From an uncultured Eubacteriales bacterium (lineage in GTDB: Bacteria > Bacillota > Clostridia > Lachnospirales > Lachnospiraceae), in assembly GCA_902783795.1 (NCBI GenBank), contig CACZSO010000130.1, positions 1 through 13,999 of the forward strand: a stretch of 13,999 nt of DNA, written 5' to 3'. Made by a program: the position numbers and the translations under genes. Each line of letters starts with the position of its first letter. Within the stretch, counting starts at the first letter, position 1. The notes under the pieces were generated by a model. The model had not been told where the DNA came from. It made no database searches and saw nothing but the letters and a program-made list of their open reading frames with translations. Below are positions 1 to 5,277 of this stretch, one piece after another.

Positions 1-120
1 ATCCGTTCCCGGATCAGGGAAGAGGATCTGCCGGCACCTTTACGCGGGGCACCGGTAGTGCTGATCGCGGCGGCTTTAATGTCGATAGCGTTTATGGGTT
101 TTTCTGGCTTGTCGCTGTAA
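1..120 (+). CDS. rnfA: RnfA, electron transport complex subunit A (C-terminal fragment)
   Basis: Frame 1 is open from the first base to a TAA at 118-120 and gives the last 39 residues of a protein whose start lies outside the window. The visible end runs from a polar loop (IRSRIREEDLP) into GAPVVLIAAALMSIAFMGFSG, a hydrophobic helix. This matches my memory of the RnfA/RsxA C-terminus, where a final membrane helix ends in a FMGFSG-like motif. RnfA is an integral membrane subunit of the Rnf complex, which couples electron flow between reduced ferredoxin and NAD+ to ion transport across the cytoplasmic membrane. The rnfB gene downstream fits the usual clostridial order, in which rnfA directly precedes rnfB. 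Here the two are separated by about 690 bases that include a lipoprotein gene. The call rests on a short fragment plus context. Confidence 0.8.
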   Translation: MRSRIREEDLPAPLRGAPVVLIAAALMSIAFMGFSGLSL

Positions 121-133
121 AAGAGGATTAAGT

Positions 134-214
134 ATGAAAAAAAGGATAAATAGAGTAGATTATCTGATAAAAAGAATAATACTTATTTACAGTTTGATAA
201 CTGCATTAAAATAA
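134..214 (+). CDS. possible small protein, 26 residues
   Basis: An ATG at 134 opens a 26-codon frame ending in TAA at 212-214. An AGAGG-like ribosome binding site at 122-126 is about 7 bases upstream. The predicted peptide is basic at the start (MKKRINR) and hydrophobic later (IILIYSLITAL), like a tiny membrane peptide or a signal-peptide remnant. It sits in the AT-rich gap just after the rnfA stop and before the lipoprotein gene. A start codon with a plausible RBS can arise by chance in AT-rich DNA, and I recognise no family. The same gap contains a small inverted repeat (CAGTT/AACTG, 190-203) but no convincing promoter. Confidence 0.2.
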   Translation: MKKRINRVDYLIKRIILIYSLITALK

Positions 215-258
215 AGATATAGGGTAGTGACTTGATATAAGAGGAGGAGTGAACAGTT

Positions 259-786
259 ATGAGATTTATCAAACGAAATACTCTTTTTCTGTTCTGTGTT
301 TTCTCTGTATGTTTCATATTATCTTGTGGTCAAGAATATATGTCATACCTTCCCCACCCTACCCGTGCTATGATTATCGGCTCAGGCGAAGATTGCTACG
401 TAGGAGAAACTGTGCATACAGAACAGTATGCTATCCGGTATACAGCCAGCGGGATTTATGCTGGCAGTATTTCAGAATATAAGAAGACAAAAACCAGAAA
501 ATTCATCTACATAGAGTATGAAGCCCAGAAATTGAAGGATTCAAACAGACTTATAGAAGCCGGAGATTTCTATGTTGAGATAGAAGGAGAAAAGCATCAG
601 GGCATAACAATAGAATCAGAAAAGTCAGCTGAAGAAGCATCATTGAATCAGAAAAGAAGAAGAGTATATTTTGAAGTGCCTTTGAGGACTGATTCCCTGA
701 GGATTTGTTTTAAAGATAATGAAGAATCTCAGGATATCTATTATTTTTTATTCGAAGGGAACTTCAGCATTGATATGATTAAATAG
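259..786 (+). CDS. putative lipoprotein of unknown function
   Basis: The product has 175 residues. It starts with a basic N-terminus (MRFIKR), a hydrophobic stretch at residues 8-21, and a lipobox-like ILSC with the candidate lipidated cysteine at residue 23. It would therefore be anchored on the outer face of the membrane. The mature part seems beta-rich. A VGETV segment near residue 55, alternating hydrophobic strands and a late VYFEVP motif near residue 139 resemble DUF4352-type immunoglobulin-like domains, but this is only a pattern impression. A strong GAGGAGGAG site ends about 9 bases before the ATG and supports this start. The gene is clearly more AT-rich than its neighbours, with many AAA, ATA and AGA codons, and it interrupts the usual rnfA-rnfB adjacency. 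This suggests later insertion. A role in Rnf or nitrite reductase function is possible from position only. Confidence 0.7.
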   Translation: MRFIKRNTLFLFCVFSVCFILSCGQEYMSYLPHPTRAMIIGSGEDCYVGETVHTEQYAIRYTASGIYAGSISEYKKTKTRKFIYIEYEAQKLKDSNRLIEAGDFYVEIEGEKHQGITIESEKSAEEASLNQKRRRVYFEVPLRTDSLRICFKDNEESQDIYYFLFEGNFSIDMIK

Positions 787-805
787 AGATACAGGGAGGA
801 TCGTT

Positions 806-1618
806 ATGGGAGGAATAGCGATTACCAGCCTTATGATCACCGTTATCGGCATTATCGTAGGTGCCGGACTGGTCTTTACGGCAAAAAAATTTCATGTAGA
901 TGTGGATGAGCGGGAAGCGGAGGTCCGTGCCTGCCTTCCCGGGAATAACTGCGGCGCCTGCGGCTATGCGGGCTGTGACGCATTGGCGGCAGCCATTGCG
1001 GCAGAAGAAGCGTCTGTGAATGCCTGCCCGGTGGGCGGTGCGGAAGTAGCGGAAAAGATCGGCGGCGTCATGGGTGTCGTGGCGGAGATCGGCGAACGCC
1101 AGGTAGCCTTTGTGAGATGTAAAGGTTCCTGTGATGTGACGAAGAACCAGGGCAATTACGTAGGCGTGCAGGACTGCCGGAGCGCTGTCCTTTCCGGTCT
1201 GAATGTTTCTGACTGCGCTTATGGGTGCTTAGGGTTAGGCTCTTGTGTGAACGTATGTCCGCAGCATGCCATCAGCATCGTGAATGGTGTGGCTTTTGTG
1301 AACGAGAATCTCTGCATCAGCTGCGGTCTCTGCGCGAAGACCTGCCCGAAAGGACTCATAGAACTGAAACCGCAGAGCAAGAAAGTGGCGGTCCAGTGTT
1401 CGAATAAGGAACGCGGACCTGCGGTAAAAGCCGCCTGCACGGCCGGCTGCATCGGCTGCACCTTATGTGTCAGACAGTGCGAATTCGATGCCATCCACGT
1501 GGAGAATAATCTGGCGCATATCGATTATGATAAGTGCACCCAGTGCGGAAAATGCGCGGAAAAATGCCCGCAGAAGGTCATCCGGATCCCCTTAAGTGTA
1601 AAGAGCGAGGTAGCATAA
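806..1618 (+). CDS. rnfB: RnfB, iron-sulfur subunit of the Rnf complex
   Basis: The 270-residue product begins with a single membrane helix (about residues 5-26). A cluster motif follows: Cys49, Cys52, Cys57 and Cys74 in NNCGACGYAGC...ACPVGG, the hallmark 4Fe-4S domain of RnfB. The C-terminal half holds four further ferredoxin-like cysteine groups, beginning with GSCVNVCP, CISCGLCAKTCP, CIGCTLCVRQC and CTQCGKCAEKCP. This multi-cluster layout is typical of clostridial RnfB, which takes electrons from reduced ferredoxin on the cytoplasmic side and passes them into the membrane complex. The start is supported by AGGGAGGA at 793-800. The stop lies one base before the nrfA start, so the two are almost certainly co-transcribed and probably translationally coupled. 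No frameshift or missing cluster cysteine was seen. Confidence 0.95.
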   Translation: MGGIAITSLMITVIGIIVGAGLVFTAKKFHVDVDEREAEVRACLPGNNCGACGYAGCDALAAAIAAEEASVNACPVGGAEVAEKIGGVMGVVAEIGERQVAFVRCKGSCDVTKNQGNYVGVQDCRSAVLSGLNVSDCAYGCLGLGSCVNVCPQHAISIVNGVAFVNENLCISCGLCAKTCPKGLIELKPQSKKVAVQCSNKERGPAVKAACTAGCIGCTLCVRQCEFDAIHVENNLAHIDYDKCTQCGKCAEKCPQKVIRIPLSVKSEVA

Positions 1619-1619
1619 G

Positions 1620-2900
1620 ATGGATACGAAACGTAATGTAAAGATCATCGTCTCTGCCGTCATCATCCTGCTGGCTGTGACTTTTGTCTGCGGCCTGGTG
1701 GGCGGTAAGGATGTGCTGTATCATCTGATGAACCGCGGAAGTCTGGGACCTCTGACCCGGGAGGACATCGCCTATAAGGAAGTAGAAGCACCTGCAGCCA
1801 CATCGAAGGACGGGACCATAAATGCGTCTGACTGGAACAGTATTTATCCGGAGATCGTGGTCTCCATGAAGGCAAATGATAAGAATACTTATGTGCTGGA
1901 TTATCTGGAGCAGGATCCGTATCTGGTCAATATTTATGAAGGCTATGGTTTTGCCAAAGATTATGGCAGCGCCCGGGGACACGAGTATACTCTGGAGGAT
2001 GTAGCGAAGACACAGCGTCCTCATCCCATGGCGAACTGTCTGACCTGCAAGACGCCGAACTTCGCGAAGCTGGTGAACGATATGGGTGTCAGTGCCTATA
2101 AGATGGATTTCAACGAAGCCATGGAGCTGATGGAAGAAAATATCAGCTGCTACACCTGCCATGGCAATGAAGCCGGGAATAAAGGCGAGATCGTCATCAC
2201 CCATTCCTATGTGACGAAGGCACTGGGAGAAAACATGAGTGCCATCGATCCTGCGACCCTGTCCTGCGGCCAGTGCCAAATCGAGTATTACTTTACGCCT
2301 GAAGATAAAGAGACCATGATGCCTTACAGTGATAAGGCGAGTATGACGCCGGACGCGATCCTGGCCTATTATGATGCCATGGATTTTGCGGACTGGACGC
2401 AGGAGAGTACCGGTACGAAGCTTCTGAAGGCGCAGCATCCGGAGATGGAGACCTTCCTTCAGGGTAAGCACGCAGCTGACTTAAACTGCACCGACTGCCA
2501 TATGGAGATCATCCAGGAGGATAACGGTAATGTTTATTTCAGCCATGAGCTGAAGAGCCCGCTGGAAAGCGAATACCTGCTGTCTACCTGTGCGGTCTGC
2601 CATGAGGATACGGATATGGTGGCTATGGTCAGAAACCTGCAGGCCCGGATCACAGCCCGTGAGACTGAGGTAGGCAATAAGCTTTCTGAGTTCAAAACGG
2701 CTTTGGCGGATGCGGTGGCAGAAGGTAAGAAGACAGAAGAGGAGCTGGATGCCATCCGGAAGATCCACAGGGAAGCCCAGTGGTACTTTGATTTCTGCTA
2801 TGTAGAGAATTCAGAGGGCGCCCATAACTCTGAACTGGCCAATTACTGCCTGGATACGTCAGAAGCGAAGATCGAAGAGGGAATGAAGCTTCTTAAGTAA
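1620..2900 (+). CDS. nrfA: ammonia-forming cytochrome c nitrite reductase (NrfA), pentaheme
   Basis: NrfA reduces nitrite to ammonium with six electrons outside the cytoplasmic membrane. The 426-residue product starts with a hydrophobic segment (about residues 8-25) that is a signal peptide or membrane anchor. Five heme motifs follow in NrfA order: CLTCK (Cys140-Lys144, active-site heme), CYTCH (177-181), CGQCQ (216-220), CTDCH (290-294) and CAVCH (324-328). Arg119 in ARGHEY, Tyr223 in QIEYYF and His273 in LKAQHPE match the catalytic Arg, Tyr and His known from E. coli NrfA. Glu222, Lys270 and Gln272 match the calcium-site region. The oddity is heme 3, where the proximal His is replaced by Gln220 (codon CAA, 2277-2279). 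The ATG is one base after the rnfB stop and uses a GAGCGAGG-like site inside rnfB. No nrfH is visible, so the electron donor is open. It is somewhat shorter than E. coli NrfA. Confidence 0.93.
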   Translation: MDTKRNVKIIVSAVIILLAVTFVCGLVGGKDVLYHLMNRGSLGPLTREDIAYKEVEAPAATSKDGTINASDWNSIYPEIVVSMKANDKNTYVLDYLEQDPYLVNIYEGYGFAKDYGSARGHEYTLEDVAKTQRPHPMANCLTCKTPNFAKLVNDMGVSAYKMDFNEAMELMEENISCYTCHGNEAGNKGEIVITHSYVTKALGENMSAIDPATLSCGQCQIEYYFTPEDKETMMPYSDKASMTPDAILAYYDAMDFADWTQESTGTKLLKAQHPEMETFLQGKHAADLNCTDCHMEIIQEDNGNVYFSHELKSPLESEYLLSTCAVCHEDTDMVAMVRNLQARITARETEVGNKLSEFKTALADAVAEGKKTEEELDAIRKIHREAQWYFDFCYVENSEGAHNSELANYCLDTSEAKIEEGMKLLK

Positions 2901-2919
2901 AACATATTTGTACAGAGCA

Positions 2920-3010
2920 CACCTCATCCGTCAGCCCTTTGGGCTGCCACCTTCCCCTCGAAGGGGAAGGCTTTCGCTTCCCTCCACCGGGGGAAGCCGA
3001 CTGATGAAGG
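2920..3010. repeat. palindromic dispersed repeat, copy A (short form)
   Basis: This 91-base non-coding element starts with CACCTCATCCGTCAGCC and ends with an imperfect inverted copy of that end (GCCGACTGATGAAGG). Between the ends are three hairpins: CAGCCC/GGGCTG at 2932-2946, CCTTCCCC/GGGGAAGG around 2950-2970, and GCTTCCC/GGGAAGC around 2976-2997. The same end sequence and the CTTCCCC/GGGGAAG blocks recur in the two longer copies around argD, so all three belong to one family. It lies directly after nrfA and would form a branched structure in the transcript. No coding potential was seen. It may act as a transcript stabiliser, a partial terminator or a non-autonomous mobile element; the sequence does not decide between these. 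Confidence 0.8.
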
Positions 3011-3042
3011 AAAAAGATTCAAAAAAATTACAGTAAAATGAT

Positions 3043-3078
3043 CGCGCAGCCCTTCGATCTACAGGCTGCGCGGTTTTT
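3043..3078 (+). terminator. intrinsic-terminator-like hairpin before resB
   Basis: A perfect 9-bp GC-rich stem (CGCGCAGCC at 3043-3051 with GGCTGCGCG at 3064-3072) has a 12-base loop. After one G comes TTTTT at 3074-3078. This is the form of a Rho-independent terminator, although the T run is short. The GGAG ribosome binding site of the next gene begins at the next base, 3079, so the hairpin could be the end of the rnf-nrfA transcript or a leader attenuator. The hairpin lies inside the longer reading frame that opens at 3038, which argues against that frame's start. Confidence 0.6.
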
Positions 3079-3088
3079 GGAGTTTATT

Positions 3089-4375
3089 ATGGGGAAGGTA
3101 AAAAAGACCCTTCGGTTTTTCATGTCCATGAAATTTGCGGTGATCCTGCTGGTGATCCTGGCAGCAGTCTGTGCTGCCGCCAGTTTCATCACCCAGAATC
3201 AGACTTATGAGTGGTACAGTGCGGTCTATAATGAACGGGCAGCAGCGCTCATCCTGGCTTTTCATCTGGACGATGCATTCCACAGCTGGTGGTTCATCCT
3301 GATCACCGCCTTTCTGGTGCTGAATCTGTTATCCTGCAACTTGGTCAGGCTTTCCGGGTTGATCAGACGTTACAAAAGAGAGAATGATCCTGAAAAAGCA
3401 GTTTTTCCGGCCTCAGCCCCCACAGCTGTGATCCAGGGGGATCCGTCGGCAGCTTTCGAAAAACTGGGGATGAAAAATACATCGTCCGGCACTACTGAAG
3501 ACGGAAAGAAGTATGTGTTTGCCTCTAAAAACCGGGCCGGCCTCTGGGGCGCCTGGATCTGCCATCTGGGGATCATGTTGATCATTTTAGGCTTTGGCCT
3601 GGGACAGATGACGAAGGAGACTTATGCGGTATACGGTGTTCCGGGACAGACAAAGCTGTTAGGGGATACCAGCCTGGCGGTGACCATCGATGATTTTAGC
3701 ATCGACCTTCGGGAAGATGATACGGTGAAACAGTATATCGCTGATATCACGGTAACAGATCTTTCTTCTGTATCAGACCGGCAGGCGGATAAAGAAAGCG
3801 CTGAGATATCCGTCAATCATCCGGCGAAGTTGTTTGGCTACACTTTCTATCAGAATTCCACCGGTTGGGCAGGAACCCTGCGAGCCTGTAAGGATGCGGC
3901 ACTTTTGCAGGAGACAGTGCTTTTAGCAGGTGAATATACGGAAATAGAAGACCGGCCGGGCCTGGTGGTCTACTTTAATGCTTTCTATCCGGATTATGTG
4001 CTGACAGACCAGGGGCCTTCCACTAAGACGGGGAGCCTTAAGAACCCGGCGTATCTGTACTCAATTTACTATAACGGTGAGATGGTGGGCATGAATGCCC
4101 TGATGCAGGATGAAGAGATCAAGATCGATGAATATGTGGTCACTTTTTCTGATCCGCAGAACTACACAGTACTTCAGGTCAAAAAAGATGATTTTACCTT
4201 CCTGGCCCTCATCGGCGGGCTGATCACAGCCATCGGGCTGTTCCTGGCCTTTTACCTGGTCCCGGCCAAAGCCATGGCCATCGAGAATGAGGACGGCACC
4301 TTTATTATGAAAGGTGCATCGGAAAAGGGCGGCGCCCTGTTCCGGGATAAATTCATGAAACTTCAGGAGGATTAA
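3089..4375 (+). CDS. resB: ResB/CcsB-like cytochrome c biogenesis protein
   Basis: The product resembles ResB (Ccs1/CcsB), the System II membrane protein that with CcsA/ResC delivers heme outside the membrane and attaches it to apocytochrome c. From the chosen start it has 428 residues. It shows two early membrane helices (FAVILLVILAAVCAAASF near 16-34 and WWFILITAFLVLNLL near 67-82), a third around WGAWICHLGIMLIILGFGLG with His159, a long extracytoplasmic domain rich in beta strands, and a last helix ending near LAFYLVPAK. That topology is typical of the family. The frame is open upstream to an ATG at 3038, but that start has no ribosome binding site and would translate the terminator-like hairpin. 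ATG 3089 has GGAG at 3079-3082. Its place after nrfA suggests it matures this multiheme protein. The usual CcsA partner is not in the window. Confidence 0.85.
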   Translation: MGKVKKTLRFFMSMKFAVILLVILAAVCAAASFITQNQTYEWYSAVYNERAAALILAFHLDDAFHSWWFILITAFLVLNLLSCNLVRLSGLIRRYKRENDPEKAVFPASAPTAVIQGDPSAAFEKLGMKNTSSGTTEDGKKYVFASKNRAGLWGAWICHLGIMLIILGFGLGQMTKETYAVYGVPGQTKLLGDTSLAVTIDDFSIDLREDDTVKQYIADITVTDLSSVSDRQADKESAEISVNHPAKLFGYTFYQNSTGWAGTLRACKDAALLQETVLLAGEYTEIEDRPGLVVYFNAFYPDYVLTDQGPSTKTGSLKNPAYLYSIYYNGEMVGMNALMQDEEIKIDEYVVTFSDPQNYTVLQVKKDDFTFLALIGGLITAIGLFLAFYLVPAKAMAIENEDGTFIMKGASEKGGALFRDKFMKLQED

Positions 4376-4377
4376 GG

Positions 4378-5106
4378 ATGTTTTATTTTCTGCTGACCCC
4401 TATTCTTACCTATAATCTGCTGCTGATCGCGGCAGCCGTGATCCCTGCCCTCGTGCTGATGGTCTGGGTCTATAAGTCCGACCGGCTGGAAAGGGAGCTT
4501 CCCTCCATGCTCTGGCGCTTAGTAAAAGCCGGTGTTTTTTCATCCCTGATCGCCATGGTGGCGGAGTGGATCCTGGAAGGCGCCCTGCACCTTTTTGTCC
4601 GGAACAAGGGTACTTTATATAATGTGATCCTCTATTTCGTCATCGTGGCCGGCTCTGAGGAGATCTCCAAATATCTGCTTATGAAACGGAATTCCTGGAA
4701 CCATCCTGAATTCAACTGCCAGTATGATGGTGTGGTCTATGCGGTCTTTGTTTCCCTGGGTTTTGCTTTGTGGGAAAACATCAGCTACGTGATGAATTAC
4801 GGCTTCACCACCGCCTTAGCCCGGGCTGTTACGGCTATCCCCGGCCATGCCTGCTTTGGCGTGTTTATGGGTGTGTTTTACGGTATCGCGAAGCGGTATG
4901 AGATGCAGAATGAGGAGTATGCTTCGAAGACCTATCGGAGACTGGCGGTCATCATCCCCATCATCCTGCACGGTATTTATGACTACATTGCCACCCTGGA
5001 GAGCACCGGGAGTACCGGGTATTTTATCGTTTTTATAGCCATTATGTTTGCCGCCGCCTTCGTCCTGGTGAGAAAAACATCCAGAAATGACAGATTTATA
5101 GCCTGA
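4378..5106 (+). CDS. PrsW-family intramembrane metalloprotease
   Basis: The 242-residue protein is mostly hydrophobic, with about seven or eight membrane segments. It carries the family's conserved motifs inside or next to membrane helices: EEISKY (residues 94-99), FALWENI with Glu133, PGHACFG with His157, and LHGIYDY with His198 and Asp202. These match the EExxK, E and HxxxG/HxxxD pattern of PrsW and related CPBP-like membrane proteases, in which Glu and His residues are thought to bind the metal. In Bacillus subtilis PrsW cleaves the anti-sigma factor RsiW at site 1; the substrate here is unknown. The start has AGGAGG at 4365-4370 with 7 bases of spacing and lies two bases after the resB stop, so the two genes form one operon. 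It occupies the place where ccsA/resC often stands, but it is not a CcsA: the tryptophan-rich WWD motif was not seen. Confidence 0.85.
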   Translation: MFYFLLTPILTYNLLLIAAAVIPALVLMVWVYKSDRLERELPSMLWRLVKAGVFSSLIAMVAEWILEGALHLFVRNKGTLYNVILYFVIVAGSEEISKYLLMKRNSWNHPEFNCQYDGVVYAVFVSLGFALWENISYVMNYGFTTALARAVTAIPGHACFGVFMGVFYGIAKRYEMQNEEYASKTYRRLAVIIPIILHGIYDYIATLESTGSTGYFIVFIAIMFAAAFVLVRKTSRNDRFIA

Positions 5107-5134
5107 AATAGTAATTATTTGTATTAATTATGCA

Positions 5135-5164
5135 ATGACAAAAACAGCTCCCCGGGGATATAAT
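5135..5164 (+). promoter_or_regulatory. candidate sigma-A promoter upstream of argG (distal)
   Basis: ATGACA at 5135-5140 and TATAAT at 5159-5164 are separated by 18 bases, five of six and six of six matches to the housekeeping consensus. The spacer contains a perfect 10-base palindrome, TCCCCGGGGA (5149-5158), directly next to the -10 box. The palindrome is GC-rich in an AT-rich region, so it stands out as a possible operator. It lies 114 bases before the argG start. Confidence 0.5.
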
Positions 5165-5216
5165 AGTGTATAATTAACAAAAAAGAGTGATAATGAATAT
5201 TTTTTCGGATTAGCTC

Positions 5217-5245
5217 TTGCATTTTTCAGAAATAATATGTATAAT
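5217..5245 (+). promoter_or_regulatory. sigma-A promoter of the arginine operon (proximal)
   Basis: TTGCAT at 5217-5222 and a perfect TATAAT at 5240-5245 are 17 bases apart, a good housekeeping promoter. Transcription would start near 5252, leaving a leader of about 25 bases with AAAGGAGC before the argG ATG at 5278. TGTATAATTATCGT (5238-5251) and TGAATATTTTTTCG (5194-5207) each fit part of the ArgR box pattern TGnATnnnnATnCA, and the first covers the -10 box. Repression by an arginine-sensing ArgR/AhrC is therefore possible but unproven, because such AT-rich matches occur by chance. Confidence 0.7.
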
Positions 5246-5277
5246 TATCGTATCCAAAGAATAAAGGAGCTTAACTC

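Noticed and set aside
1578..2471. Long open frame on the minus strand opposite nrfA (297 codons)
   Set aside because: It runs antisense to a well-supported gene. Its composition is rich in His, Arg and Ile as expected of an antisense shadow, and I saw no domain or plausible start context.
1620..2900. nrfA as a decaying pseudogene because of the altered heme motif
   Set aside because: The frame is intact, the other four heme motifs and the catalytic residues are present, and codon use matches its neighbours. The altered ligand alone does not show decay.
3038..3088. Upstream extension of the resB reading frame to an ATG at 3038
   Set aside because: There is no ribosome binding site before it, and the extra 17 codons are the arms and loop of a terminator-like hairpin. 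ATG 3089 has a proper GGAG site and starts a typical ResB N-terminus.
4378..5106. CcsA/ResC identity for the gene after resB
   Set aside because: The position suggested it, but the WWD-type tryptophan-rich heme motif was not seen, and the EExxKY, Glu and His motifs fit PrsW instead.
5107..5277. T-box or riboswitch leader for the arginine operon
   Set aside because: The proximal promoter leaves only about 25 bases of leader, and even from the distal promoter no specifier or antiterminator structure was recognised.
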